From Bacillus cereus group sp. RP43 (lineage in GTDB: Bacteria; Bacillota; Bacilli; Bacillales; Bacillaceae_G): a stretch of DNA of 64,000 nucleotides. Both the position numbers and the translations under genes were made by a program. Positions 26,764 to 35,790 of this stretch are shown one piece after another (the first letter of the stretch is position 1; each line of letters opens with the position of its first letter). The stretch is taken from the NCBI RefSeq assembly GCF_040459645.1, contig NZ_JARVHQ010000003.1:62001-126000 (forward strand). Reading direction: 5' to 3'. The notes under the pieces are model-generated. The model ran no database searches. It saw only the letters and a list, made by a program, of their open reading frames with translations, and had not been told where the DNA came from.

Positions 26764-26973
26764 GTGCGGATAATATCAATTCCTAGTTGGAAAATAAAAT
26801 ACAGCATTTGTATGTGGGGTATTTGTATTATTACTGGTGCAATAACGAGAATGATGAGGGAAATTAATAATAGGATTATAGTTTATAAGTTAATACTTTT
26901 GACAGTCCTTTTCATTTTTACATTTTGGAGGAGCGTACCCTTTTGGAATAGCCTCATTTTTATAGAAAATTAG
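26764..26973 (+). CDS. Possible small membrane protein
   Basis: 69 residues from a GTG. Two hydrophobic segments (about 13-28 and 38-58), positively charged between. The ribosome site is poor and codon pattern gives little support, so it may be chance. No family recognised. Confidence 0.25.
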   Translation: MRIISIPSWKIKYSICMWGICIITGAITRMMREINNRIIVYKLILLTVLFIFTFWRSVPFWNSLIFIEN

Positions 26974-27116
26974 TTATTAGACTGTTCTGTATATCTTTAT
27001 AAAATTATAAAGATATACAGAAAAATGAGAAACATATTTCATCAATATGTTTAATGGAAAAAGTATTTATTAAATTGATATGAGTTTTGGTTTTTATAAC
27101 TAGGACGGAGGTTATT

Positions 27117-28289
27117 ATGAGGAAATTTAGTATAGAAGAGATCTATCAGGAAATATTAGAGGGAAAAAGAACTCGATTTCCTGCGGGTACATGGAGCGAA
27201 GATCAAGATAAAGAAGCAGCCGAGAGAGTAACGAGATATTTAATTGAAGAGGTGTTGAATTGGAATGCAGAAGATTTAAAAAAAGGTTGGAACCAGAAGC
27301 TTATTATAGATAATAAACTTGCGGGGGTCCTTAGTCTAGTATTTAATGGCAGCCCATACGCAATGTTAAACCAGGTATATCCCAATAAATTTAAAGAGTG
27401 GGAATTCAAGTCAACGCCAATGAATTTTTGGACTGAGGAAAAAGGATTAGAAGCTTTAGAATGGACAATAGAGGAAAAAGAAACGTTAACTAGTGAACAA
27501 ATAATTAGAACATATGGGTATCAATGGCTATTAAAAAATAAACTTGAAACTCCTTGTAGTTTGTTTTTTAATGGCAGCCCCTACTTAATGCTAAACACAT
27601 TATATCCTAATCGTTTTAAAGAGTGGGAGTTTAAGTCAACACCTAATAAATTTTGGACAATTGAAAAATCTTTAGATGCCTTAAAATGGACAATTGAAGT
27701 AAAAGAAAAATTAACTGATAATCAAATACTAGAAGTATATAATTTAACTTGGATAAGAAAAAATAATTTATCTTCACCTTGTCAAATTTATTGGAGCAAT
27801 CATCCCTATGCAATGTTAAATAATTTATACCCTAATCGTTTTAAAGAATGGCAGTTGAAGAATACCAGGCATCATTTCTGGACAAAAGAAAAAGCATTAA
27901 TGGCTCTAAAATGGACAATAGAGGATAAAGAAAAATTGGATAGCGAAGAAATAAAAAAACTATTTAGCTTCAAGTGGCTGTGTCAACAAGGACTGAGGAC
28001 GCCAGTAATGAGATTTTGGAAAAGTAGCCCCTATGCAATGTTAAATGAATTATATCCTAATTGTTTTAAAGAATGGGAGTTACGATCAACACCTAATAAA
28101 TTTTGGACAGAGAAAAAAGCGATTGAAGCTTTAAAGTGGACAGTAGAAGAAAAAGAAAATTTAACAGTTGAAGAGTTAAAAGGAGTATGTAACAAGAATT
28201 GGCTGACGAAACAAAAGTTAAGGACTCCTTTTGATCGATATTGGAATAGTAATATAAAGGAAATGCTGAATGAGTTATCCCCTAAATAA
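27117..28289 (+). CDS. Five-repeat protein (possibly DUF4046-like), unknown function
   Basis: 390 residues from the ATG at 27117 (GGAGG at 27107). After a short N-terminal part, a unit of about 75 residues is repeated five times. Each unit has FWT.EK..EALKWTIEEKE, then .LT.E.I...Y...WL....L.TP, then SPYAMLN.LYPNRFKEWE. The first unit is diverged and the last is truncated at LNELSPK. I believe this is the DUF4046-type repeat found in B. cereus group accessory DNA, but that is from memory. Tryptophan-rich helical repeats like this could bind DNA or protein. It lies alone, 310 bp before the toxin gene. No membrane segment or signal peptide. Confidence 0.8.
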   Translation: MRKFSIEEIYQEILEGKRTRFPAGTWSEDQDKEAAERVTRYLIEEVLNWNAEDLKKGWNQKLIIDNKLAGVLSLVFNGSPYAMLNQVYPNKFKEWEFKSTPMNFWTEEKGLEALEWTIEEKETLTSEQIIRTYGYQWLLKNKLETPCSLFFNGSPYLMLNTLYPNRFKEWEFKSTPNKFWTIEKSLDALKWTIEVKEKLTDNQILEVYNLTWIRKNNLSSPCQIYWSNHPYAMLNNLYPNRFKEWQLKNTRHHFWTKEKALMALKWTIEDKEKLDSEEIKKLFSFKWLCQQGLRTPVMRFWKSSPYAMLNELYPNCFKEWELRSTPNKFWTEKKAIEALKWTVEEKENLTVEELKGVCNKNWLTKQKLRTPFDRYWNSNIKEMLNELSPK

Positions 28290-28385
28290 TAGTGAACTAC
28301 CCGCCACTGAACCTCCTTACGGCCTGTTAGCTGGTAAGGAGATATTTGCGTTTATACCCCTACCATGACGACCATTCCATTTTGG
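28290..28385 (-). mobile_element. Right-end scrap of an IS605-type element
   Basis: TAGTGAACTACCCGCCACT matches the right-end border of the type A elements, followed by an alternative hairpin (CTCCTTACGGCC...GGTAAGGAG) and then unrelated sequence. The rest of the element is missing. It begins directly at the stop codon of the repeat protein, so that gene's C-terminus may have been cut by the insertion. Confidence 0.45.
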
Positions 28386-28600
28386 ACAAGTCCATTTTTA
28401 TCTTAATAAAAATAGTATTTCGAATTTAAAGTAGTGTAGAATATCTCAATTCTCTTCAATACAATTGCATCATAGTAGAGCGGTAATTGCTAGTATCATT
28501 TTTTTCGTTTTTAAAAGAAAAAATGAGGTTATTCCAAGGTTTATTTCGTGGTTAAATATTAATGAAAGCGTAACCAATATATAATAATGGAGGGATAATA

Positions 28601-29704
28601 ATGAACTTTAAGTCATCTAAAGTAGTAATGTGCACTTTATCAGTATTAATGATTTCTACAATTACTACTCCCAGTGCGTCGGTTTTTGCAGAAGAATCTA
28701 GGGTATCAAATCTAAATGTAGACCAGCGAGTAATAGCTCCATATGCCGAATCCTATATTGATACCGTACAGAATAGAATGAAAAAAAGGGATATGGAGTC
28801 AAAACGTACTAGTAAACCAATTGATATGCAAGCACAAATAATAGATGGATGGTTTTTAGCTAGATTTTGGATATTTAAAGATCAAAATAACAATCATCAG
28901 ACAAATAGATTTATATCATGGTTTAAAGATAATATTTCTAGTTCAAATGGGTATGACAACATAGCAAAACAAATGGGCCTAAAAATAGAAGCATTAAGGG
29001 ACATGGATGTAACAAATATAGACTACACATCTAAAATGGGTGATACTATATATAATGGTGTTTCAGAATTGAAAAATTATACAGGTTCAACTCAAAAAAT
29101 GAAAACGGATAGTTTTCAAAGAGACTATACAAAGTCAATATCCACTGCAGTAACAAATGGATTACAATTAGGATTTAAAGTTACTGCTAAAGGGATAGTT
29201 GCTTTAGCGGGATTAGATTTTGAAACCAGTGTTATGTATAATTTATCATCTACTTCAACCGAAATAAGTACCATTTCGGATAAGTTTACTGTACCATCTC
29301 AAGAAGTTACATTACCACCAGGACATAAAGCAATAATAAAACATGATTTAAGAAAAATGGTGTATTCTGGAACGCATGATTTAAAGGGAGATTTAAACGT
29401 AACTTTTAATGATAAAGAGCTTGTGCAAAAATTTATTTATCCAAATTATAGAACGATTAATTTATCTAATATCAAAAAAGCAATGGCTGAAATTGACAAA
29501 TTTAATAATGAAAAACCAGTTGATTTCTACCAATTAATTGGTAAAGGGAACCGTATAAAAAACGATAACACTTTATATATAGAGTCTCCTGCTAAATTTA
29601 TTTTTGATGGAGCTAATCCGTATTATAGAGCAACATTCACGGAATATGATAAAGAGGGTAACCCTATTCAAACAAAGATGTTAAATGAAAATTATAAATT
29701 ATAG
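28601..29704 (+). CDS. Secreted ETX/MTX2-family pore-forming toxin
   Basis: 367 residues with a clear signal peptide (1-30, ending SVFA before EES). The mature protein has the aerolysin-type beta pore-forming layout of the epsilon-toxin/Mtx2 family. There is a Ser/Thr-rich central strand region (DSFQRDYTKSISTAVTNGLQ, then STSTEISTISDKFTVPSQEV) containing the putative membrane-inserting hairpin. The diagnostic turn VPSQEVTLPPGHKA leads into GTHDLKGDLNVTF. In B. thuringiensis such proteins are often insecticidal (Mpp class); others act on mammalian cells. Receptor and host cannot be told from sequence. Strong GGAGGG site. Monocistronic with a downstream terminator, and IS231 begins 450 bp later, a typical toxin-gene setting. 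Confidence 0.85.
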   Translation: MNFKSSKVVMCTLSVLMISTITTPSASVFAEESRVSNLNVDQRVIAPYAESYIDTVQNRMKKRDMESKRTSKPIDMQAQIIDGWFLARFWIFKDQNNNHQTNRFISWFKDNISSSNGYDNIAKQMGLKIEALRDMDVTNIDYTSKMGDTIYNGVSELKNYTGSTQKMKTDSFQRDYTKSISTAVTNGLQLGFKVTAKGIVALAGLDFETSVMYNLSSTSTEISTISDKFTVPSQEVTLPPGHKAIIKHDLRKMVYSGTHDLKGDLNVTFNDKELVQKFIYPNYRTINLSNIKKAMAEIDKFNNEKPVDFYQLIGKGNRIKNDNTLYIESPAKFIFDGANPYYRATFTEYDKEGNPIQTKMLNENYKL

Positions 29705-29775
29705 CATAAATGGTATCGTGATTTTTTATAGAAGTGTTTATAGTTAGTAAAATTAAGAGTCCCTAATTTTAAAAA

Positions 29776-29816
29776 AGGGTCTACAAAAAAATTAACTCTG
29801 AATATTTTGTAGACCT
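29776..29816 (+). terminator. Terminator of the toxin gene
   Basis: GGTCTACAAAA and TTTTGTAGACC arms with A and T flanks, about 75 bp after the toxin stop codon. Confidence 0.7.
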
Positions 29817-30148
29817 CTCTGTATATTAATATGGTAGAAAGTCACAAAAGTACCGTTAGTTCATTTTGGGCAGACTTCACCTGTGGGGAAGTTTTTCTTT
29901 CTATTATATGCATGGGTTTTAACGCTACTCAATATAGAAGTGACTGTTTCATTAGTCAATCAAATGGGACACCATACAATGGAAACTATCTATCTGTATA
30001 CAACCATAGGAAATTCTAATCGTCGTAGAGCAGTTGAACGACTCAAAAAATACATTAGATGCAGGTATTCATAATGGAGCAATTAAAGGTACGAAGGGAC
30101 ATTCTGGGGAATATAAAAATATACAATAAGTACAATGCTAAAAAGGAA
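29817..30148 (+). pseudogene. Debris before the IS231 element
   Basis: A hairpin-like block at about 29868-29897 (GGGCAGACTTC...GAAGTTTTTC) resembles the one at 39130-39160. From about 30012 a frame reads VEQLNDSKNTLDAG, IHNGAIKGTKGHSGEYKN and a stop at 30129, which looks like the 3' end of a lost gene. Family not recognised. Confidence 0.3.
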
Positions 30149-30159
30149 CCCTATATGGG
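30149..30159 (+). repeat. Direct repeat (target duplication), left copy
   Basis: CCCTATATGGG, found again at 42785-42795. Both copies directly abut IS231-type ends that point outward (GTCACCACAC on the left, GTGTGGTGAC on the right), as expected for the 10-12 bp duplications made by IS231 elements. Confidence 0.75.
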
Positions 30160-30170
30160 GGTCACCACAC

Positions 30171-31818
30171 ACATCCATCAACTTAAGGATTTAGACTATT
30201 TTTGAAGTTAAAAGCACGTTACTATTTTCTTATGTTAATGAGAAAGGGTGACGCGCTTTTTATGAATATGCACCAAAAACAAGAGTTATCTTTATTTGCC
30301 GAAGAGCTATATCGATATATGTCTCCCGCTATACTTAATCAATTAGCTATAGAAGCAGGCGGGATGAAACGAAAACGCAAGTGCCACGGGCACCATTTCT
30401 TATCTTTGTGTGTATGGTTAAATCAACAAATCGCTACTACCTCTCTTACTCAACTTTGTAGTCAATTAGAAACTTCAACAGGAATTTTATTAAGTCCAGA
30501 GGGACTTAATCGACGATTTAATTCGGCTTCAGCAGCCTTCTTTCGCACTGTATTTACTACACTTTTACAAGCTGAAATTGGAGGAGTATCTAAGATTTCT
30601 CATTCTCTTTCTTCTTATTTTGAACGGATTCTCGTCCTTGATTCTACAACCTTCCAAGTTCCAGATCGATTCGCAACTACTTATCCTGGTGCCGGAGGAT
30701 GTAGTCATACAGCTGGTGTGAAAATTCAACTAGAGTATGACTTGTTGAGTGGGAAATTTTCTGATGTGGAAATTGAACCAGGAAAACGAAGTGATCAGGT
30801 ATATAGTGCGACTCGAACAGGCATGGCACAAAAGAATGAACTATATATCCGTGACTTAGGATATTTTCGTCTACAAGACTTTAAGTCTATTCAAGATAAG
30901 CAAGGATATTATTTATCACGTCTTAAGTTACCAACTAAAATATATAGAAAAGAATTCGAAACAGTCGTATGTAAAACAAAACCCGCTCAATTGAGACCGG
31001 TATATATACAAATTCATTTGGAAGACATCATGAAACAATTACAACCTGGCCAAGTGTATGAATTACATGATGTATATGTAGGGAGTAAAGACAAACTGCC
31101 TACTCGTATTGTGGTTTATAGATGTACCGAGGAGCAAAAACAGAAACGCCTACGTGAGCGAGCTATTCGCGAAAAGAAAAAAGGAATTACATATACAGAG
31201 CTTACAAAACTTTTACAAGGTATTACGGTATATATGACAAACATTCCTACGGAATGGGTACCAAAAGAGAAAATTTATGATCTATATTCACTGCGTTGGC
31301 AAATTGAGCTGTTATTTAAAATATGGAAATCTTGGTTTCAAATTCATCGTTGTAAATCTATTAAACAAGAACGATTAGAATGTCACCTTTATGGACAACT
31401 CATTAGTATTCTATTATGTTCTTCTACTATGTTTAAAATGCGAGAACTCCTGTTGCGTAAGAAACAGAAAGAGCTAAGTGAATATAAAGCGATGTACATA
31501 ATTAAGGATTATTTTTTACTTTTTTACCAAGCATTACACAAAAACACCCAAGAATTATCAAAGGTTCTCCTTCGTCTGTTTAACTTCCTACAGCACAACG
31601 GACGAAAATCTCATCGATATGAGAAAAAAACAGTCTTTGATATTTTGGGTGTTGTATATGAGTATACCACTTCTACTCATCAGGTAGCATAGTAAAAAAA
31701 TTGAATCCCGTCAGGGTTTATTTGATATGCCCACTTTTATAAAATCTATAAAAGATAATAAAAAACTATATGGAAAGACCACATTTTGTATAAAAATATA
31801 CCTTAAGTTGATGGATGT
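30171..31818 (+). mobile_element. Intact IS231-type (IS4 family) insertion sequence
   Basis: 1648 bp. The ends are 18-bp perfect inverted repeats, ACATCCATCAACTTAAGG (30171-30188) and its complement at 31801-31818. The flanks carry a direct repeat of at least 11 bp (GGGGTCACCAC at 30158-30168 and 31819-31829, extendable to 13). The flank is itself the end of another IS231-type element, so this IS is nested in the terminus of the larger composite. Length, ends and duplication size agree with IS231. Confidence 0.9.
30262..31692 (+). CDS. IS231-type transposase (IS4 family)
   Basis: 476 residues from the ATG at 30262, chosen because its MNMHQKQELSLFAEELYRYM aligns with the start of the other IS231 copy ([20 protein letters not shown]) and the family length is about 478. 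DDE elements are visible: ILVLDSTTFQVPDRF (first Asp), LYIRDLGYFRL (second Asp), and the YSLRWQIELLFKIWKS segment with the Y-R-E signature of IS4 transposases. No interruption, so it is probably active and could also mobilise related ends in trans. Confidence 0.92.
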   Translation: MNMHQKQELSLFAEELYRYMSPAILNQLAIEAGGMKRKRKCHGHHFLSLCVWLNQQIATTSLTQLCSQLETSTGILLSPEGLNRRFNSASAAFFRTVFTTLLQAEIGGVSKISHSLSSYFERILVLDSTTFQVPDRFATTYPGAGGCSHTAGVKIQLEYDLLSGKFSDVEIEPGKRSDQVYSATRTGMAQKNELYIRDLGYFRLQDFKSIQDKQGYYLSRLKLPTKIYRKEFETVVCKTKPAQLRPVYIQIHLEDIMKQLQPGQVYELHDVYVGSKDKLPTRIVVYRCTEEQKQKRLRERAIREKKKGITYTELTKLLQGITVYMTNIPTEWVPKEKIYDLYSLRWQIELLFKIWKSWFQIHRCKSIKQERLECHLYGQLISILLCSSTMFKMRELLLRKKQKELSEYKAMYIIKDYFLLFYQALHKNTQELSKVLLRLFNFLQHNGRKSHRYEKKTVFDILGVVYEYTTSTHQVA

Positions 31819-31905
31819 GGGGTCACCACACATGCCCATCAACTTAAGAATGTTCACTACCCCCTAAGTACAAAAAAACGTTATTCTTTCTAAACACTCT
31901 AAGAA
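31819..31905 (+). mobile_element. Solo IS231-type left end
   Basis: GTCACCACACATGCCCATC and CAACTTAAG, then the IS231 leader (ACCCCCTAAGTACAAAAAAA, CGTTATTCTTTCTAAACAC). The transposase gene that should follow is missing and the sequence passes into a GNAT relic. It is the left terminus of the composite element. Confidence 0.8.
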
Positions 31906-31929
31906 AAAACACCTATATATAAAATTTAA

Positions 31930-32384
31930 TTAATTGGTATATACTTCTTGAAACCCTTACTTATAGTTCCATTATATCCATTTTTAGTGAAGAATTTATG
32001 TGCTTTTATTCTAGTTGCACTACTTAATAAGATAATTCTTGTGGCCCCCCTTGCAATTGATATCTATTCTACATGTTTCAATAACTTTTCACCTATCCCA
32101 TTACCTCGAAAATCTTCATTTACAATCACATACTCTAGAACAGTATACGGTCTAAATTGATATCCAAGATCAAGGCAAAACGTAATAAATATACTTCCTT
32201 TGACGTTACCACTTTCCTCATAGACAAACAAGAAATTATTAGAATCATTCCTAATCTGCTCAATTCTTTCTGGTAAAACCTTAATGTTTTTGCTATATGG
32301 TGCTAATTTTTTATATAGATTTTCTATTACATTACTGTCCTTTGGTTCAGCTTCACGAATCATATAATTACCTACCTTTTGCAT
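31930..32384 (-). pseudogene. GNAT-family N-acetyltransferase with a premature stop
   Basis: 106 residues are read from the ATG at 32384 (MIREAEPKDSNVIENLYKKL; the acetyl-CoA loop is FRGNGIGEKLLKHVE) to a TAG at 32064. In the same frame past the stop the normal C-terminal half of a GNAT continues: IARGATRIILLSSATR, then AHKFFTKNGYNGTISKGFKK, ending at about 31930. A single nonsense change therefore removed beta-strand 5 and the helix that completes the cofactor site. Substrate unknown. Confidence 0.8.
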
Positions 32385-32481
32385 TTAATATATCGATGAC
32401 TTAAATTATTTTAACATTCCGATTAAATTATATATCAAAACAAGACTTTTTTGGTATGATTTAGGAGAGTGGAGGATAAAA

Positions 32482-32859
32482 ATGAAAAGAATTGGAATAA
32501 TTGCAGCTTGGCAACCTGAACTGAATTATTTACACGAAGAATACCCGAGTAGAAAAGTTCGTAAAATTGCCGCGTGGGAATTCCATTATCATAGTATTAA
32601 CAATTTAGAGATTATATCTGTTATAAGTGGTGTTGGAAAAACAAACTGTTCTAGTTGTACACAATTACTTATATCAGAGTTTCATCCTGATGAAATATAT
32701 ATGACAGGAATTTGTGGAAGTTTGTCAGATAGCATAAAGGGTGGCGAAATTGTCATTGCAAGACAAATGCTCCAACATGACGTTACTAATGCTGGAAAAG
32801 GCGATGATGTGTGGGACCTGTATACTGGTAGAACATCGATTATTGATGGCAAATCCTAA
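32482..32859 (+). pseudogene. 5' part of a nucleosidase-like gene (PNP/UDP phosphorylase superfamily)
   Basis: 125 codons match the N-terminal half of MTA/SAH nucleosidase-type proteins: RIGIIAAWQPEL at the start, ISVISGVGKTN, and ITGICGSL-like residues (YMTGICGSLSDSIKGGEIVIA). At about 32855 the similarity stops and the sequence is the tail of a Tn3-type transposase gene on the other strand, so the C-terminal half with the catalytic Asp is gone. A GGAGG site is present. Enzyme activity not expected. Confidence 0.75.
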
Positions 32860-33009
32860 TCTATTAGCGGCTCCACGCTGTTTATATATAATCTTAAATT
32901 CTTCATCAGATATTGTGTAATAACGCAATAGCTCTCGTTGATCCATGTATTCAGGAATTTCATAATAATACGCCCTTTGTGATGAAGTAAGAAGCTCCCT
33001 TGTTACCAT
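32856..33009 (-). pseudogene. 5' fragment of a Tn3-family transposase gene (tnpA)
   Basis: About 50 codons from the ATG at 33009: RELLTSSQRAYYYEIPEY, then LLRYYTISDEEFKIIYKQ and RGAANRLGFAI, the standard N-terminus of Tn3-family TnpA. It ends abruptly inside the nucleosidase relic. It follows the resolvase gene by 10 bp, the usual tnpR-tnpA order. Confidence 0.85.
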
Positions 33010-33019
33010 ATTATTCCCC

Positions 33020-33571
33020 CTATTTATTTAAATATCGATAAACTGTTGTACGAGAAACCCCTAACATTTGAGCTACATCTTTAATAGGGGTTTTATTGGC
33101 AACAAGGGTTTGTATCATATCGATTTCCTTTTCTTTTAGTTTCTCTGGTCTATCACCAAATCGCCCTCTTGCTCGTGCAGCAACTCTACCAGCTTCAGTT
33201 CGTTCACGAATTAAGTTGCGTTCGAATTCCGCAAAAGAAGCAAATAAATGAAACATAAGTTGACCAGTAGCACTTGAACGATTCATTGCAATATTTTCAT
33301 GAAAACTATAAAAACTAATCCCTCGTTCATTCAATTCATTAACAATCTGAATAATGTGGCGCATGGTACGACCTAAGCGATCCAATCGCCAAACTACTAA
33401 ACAATCACCAGGGCGTACAAATTGAAGCGCTTCCTCTAAACCTGGTCTTTTATCTTTAACTCCACTTAATTTAACTTGAAATATCTTATCGCATCCATAA
33501 GATTTCAAAGTATCAATTTGTAAGTCTAAATTTTGATCAATTGTAGATACGCGAACATATCCAACTTTCAT
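33020..33571 (-). CDS. tnpR: Tn3-family serine recombinase (resolvase TnpR)
   Basis: 183 residues. The N-terminal catalytic domain has the nucleophile Ser9 in GYVRVSTIDQN, then WRLDRLGRTMRHI and FASFAEFERNLIRERT. The C-terminal helix-turn-helix is IKDVAQMLGVSRTTVYRYL. It resolves cointegrates at a res site, expected in the 33580-33730 region upstream. Intact, with a GGAG-type site (complement at 33579-33584), though its transposase partner is truncated. Confidence 0.92.
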   Translation of the reverse strand: MKVGYVRVSTIDQNLDLQIDTLKSYGCDKIFQVKLSGVKDKRPGLEEALQFVRPGDCLVVWRLDRLGRTMRHIIQIVNELNERGISFYSFHENIAMNRSSATGQLMFHLFASFAEFERNLIRERTEAGRVAARARGRFGDRPEKLKEKEIDMIQTLVANKTPIKDVAQMLGVSRTTVYRYLNK

Positions 33572-33659
33572 TTTTTCCTCTCCTTTTTGTTCAATAACTT
33601 AATTCTGCATATTTATCTGAACATACATAAGTTTATAAGATTTTTGAACACAAAAAGAG

Positions 33660-33725
33660 GAGAAATCTCAAGATTTTTTGTCCAATATTATCATGTACAG
33701 AAACATACAATTTTCTGTACACAGG
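33660..33725. promoter_or_regulatory. Dyad upstream of the resolvase gene, possible res subsite
   Basis: TGTACAGAAA (33694-33703) and TTTCTGTACA (33712-33721) are perfect 10-bp inverted arms separated by 8 bases. They lie about 125 bp upstream of tnpR, where res sites of Tn3-family elements lie. Could also be an operator of either divergent gene. Confidence 0.4.
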
Positions 33726-33890
33726 GTAAAGCAAGTTGATATTATTTTATCTCGTAAAATTTTGATTCGAGAGTGAGAGTTTTCCTTTATAAAAAAATGT
33801 CACTTAAATGTAACAAACTATTATTATGATTTAAGTAATCGCAAGATATATAAATTTCTTATTACGGTTATTTATTAGGAGGAAAAATAA

Positions 33891-34877
33891 ATGTATAATA
33901 AAACAATTTTGATTACTGGTGGTACAGGTTCTTGGGGCCAAGAACTTATTAAACAATTATTAAGAAAATCACCGAAAGAAATACGAGTTTTTTCACGAAA
34001 TGAAACGGTTCAATTTGAGATGCAACAAAAATTTGCTAATCATGATAATTTGAAATTTATCATTGGAGATATTCGTGATAAAGATGAACTAGTTTCTGCT
34101 TGTAAAGGTGTTCATTATGTGTTCCATCTTGCTGCTTTAAAACATGTTCCTGTATGTGAATACCAACCTTATGAGGCAATTAAAACGAATATAAATGGTA
34201 CGCAAAATGTAATTGAAGCATCCATTCAAAGTAATGTAGAAAAAGTAATATATGTTTCAACTGATAAAGCTGCTGACCCATCTAATACATATGGGATGAC
34301 AAAAGCAATTGGAGAGAAACTAATGATCCATGCAAATGTACAATCGAGTAAAACAAAGTTTATTTGTGTCCGAGGTGGAAATGTTCTCGGGTCAAATGGA
34401 AGTGTAGTGCCTATTTTTAAAAATCAAATTAAGGAACATTCAAAGATAGGTATTATGGATTTTGATATGACTAGATTTTTCTTAACAATTGAAGATTCAG
34501 TTGAATTGTTATTTAAAGCAACACATGAAGGAAAAGGTGGTGAAATTTTTGTGATGAAAATGCCAGCTTGTAAAATTACAGATTTAGCAGAGATTTTAAT
34601 CGAGGATTCTCAAAAAAACAATGTACAAATAAAAGAATTAGGTATTCGTCCAGGCGAAAAACTAAGTGAACTACTTCTTTCTGGGGTTGAAAGTAAGACA
34701 AGTGTATGTTTTGATGAGGATTATTTTGTAGTATTGCCTACTATTCAAATAGACGGTCTTCAAGAATACTATTCAGATTGTCCACCTGTTACACTATCAA
34801 ATTATAGTTCTCAACACGAGCTACTGCCAAAAAGTGAAGTAAAGCAAATGTTAAAAAGGGGTGGTTTCGTATCATGA
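33891..34877 (+). CDS. UDP-GlcNAc 4,6-dehydratase-type enzyme (short-chain NAD(P) family)
   Basis: 328 residues. The Rossmann motif is GGTGSWG (residues 8-14). The FlaA1/PseB/CapE-type active site reads STDKAADPSNTYGMTK. HLAALKHVPVCE and FFLTIEDSVEL are also typical of this short form. These enzymes turn UDP-GlcNAc into a 4-keto-6-deoxy sugar, with or without C5 inversion. The next gene (a reductase, overlapping by 4 bp) would reduce the 4-keto group. The pair recalls CapE/CapF of staphylococcal capsules and the Pdeg/Preq pair that makes UDP-QuiNAc in B. cereus; which product is formed cannot be told here. First gene of a plus-strand sugar operon, with an AGGAGG site. Confidence 0.88.
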   Translation: MYNKTILITGGTGSWGQELIKQLLRKSPKEIRVFSRNETVQFEMQQKFANHDNLKFIIGDIRDKDELVSACKGVHYVFHLAALKHVPVCEYQPYEAIKTNINGTQNVIEASIQSNVEKVIYVSTDKAADPSNTYGMTKAIGEKLMIHANVQSSKTKFICVRGGNVLGSNGSVVPIFKNQIKEHSKIGIMDFDMTRFFLTIEDSVELLFKATHEGKGGEIFVMKMPACKITDLAEILIEDSQKNNVQIKELGIRPGEKLSELLLSGVESKTSVCFDEDYFVVLPTIQIDGLQEYYSDCPPVTLSNYSSQHELLPKSEVKQMLKRGGFVS

Positions 34878-35776
34878 AAAAAGATGCATGTCTTTTGATT
34901 ACTGGTGTAAATGGTTTCACAGGACGGCACGCGTATCAATATTTTTCAAAGCTGGGTATAAACGTAATTCCCATGTTCCAAACTCACCCTGATACAATTA
35001 AGATTCCCAATAGTGTTGTATGTAATTTGACAAATAAAACGGAAGTGATGAACTTAATTAAGAGAATAAAACCTGATTACGTATTACATCTAGCAGGACA
35101 GAATTCTGTTTTAGAATCATGGAAGAATCCTCTTGATAGTCTCGAAATCAATATAATGGGAACTTCTTATTTATTAGAGTCACTAAGACAAGAAGTTCCA
35201 AATTGTAAGACACTTATTTTAGGATCGGCGCTACAGCATGATTTAACAAAAAGTACAATACCTCCACATCCATATAGTTTAAGTAAAACAATGCAAGCCA
35301 TGATTGCCGATGCATGGGGAGAATTAATGGGCTCAAATATCGTTATAGCAAAACCCTCTAATCTAATTGGGCCAGGTGAATCTACAGGGATATGCTCTCT
35401 GATTGGAAAGAAACTAGTAGATATTGAAATGGGAAAATGTGAGCCAATCATTGAGATTAATAACCTCCAAAATACAAGGGATTATTTAGATGTTCGTGAT
35501 GCAGTTGTTGCTTATCATATATTGCTGTGTGAAGGCGAGCAAGGAAGAAAATATGATATAGGATCAGGTATAAAACGTTCATTATTAGACGTACTAAAGA
35601 TGTATAAAGAAATAACGAACCTAGATTTTCGGATACGAGAAACAAATAGTGTGAAGAGTAAAGATCAATCGGATTTAGTTTTACATGATATAAAAAAACA
35701 TGACTGGAATCCTCAAATTCAATTCATAAATTCATTGCAAGATGTATGGGGATACATGAGAAAAAGAAAAACATAA
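34874..35776 (+). CDS. NAD-dependent nucleotide-sugar reductase/epimerase
   Basis: 300 residues, overlapping the preceding gene by ATGA (translational coupling). Rossmann motif GVNGFTGRHA. The catalytic Tyr and Lys are in HPYSLSK, with GSALQHD supplying the Ser. VLHLAGQNSVLESWKNPL and RDYLDVRDAV are typical of RmlD/RMD/GDP-mannose dehydratase-like extended SDRs. Likely step: reduction of the 4-keto-6-deoxy-HexNAc nucleotide made by the upstream dehydratase. Product sugar uncertain. Confidence 0.82.
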   Translation: MKKDACLLITGVNGFTGRHAYQYFSKLGINVIPMFQTHPDTIKIPNSVVCNLTNKTEVMNLIKRIKPDYVLHLAGQNSVLESWKNPLDSLEINIMGTSYLLESLRQEVPNCKTLILGSALQHDLTKSTIPPHPYSLSKTMQAMIADAWGELMGSNIVIAKPSNLIGPGESTGICSLIGKKLVDIEMGKCEPIIEINNLQNTRDYLDVRDAVVAYHILLCEGEQGRKYDIGSGIKRSLLDVLKMYKEITNLDFRIRETNSVKSKDQSDLVLHDIKKHDWNPQIQFINSLQDVWGYMRKRKT

Positions 35777-35790
35777 AGGAGAAGTATAAA

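Noticed and set aside
31948..32160. Plus-strand 70-residue frame
   Set aside because: Antisense to the C-terminal half of the GNAT relic, which is well supported past its premature stop.
32725..32859. Continuation of the Tn3 transposase frame beyond 32856
   Set aside because: The residues after GLGFAI-like sequence are antisense to the nucleosidase relic. The junction is a recombination point, not part of the transposase.
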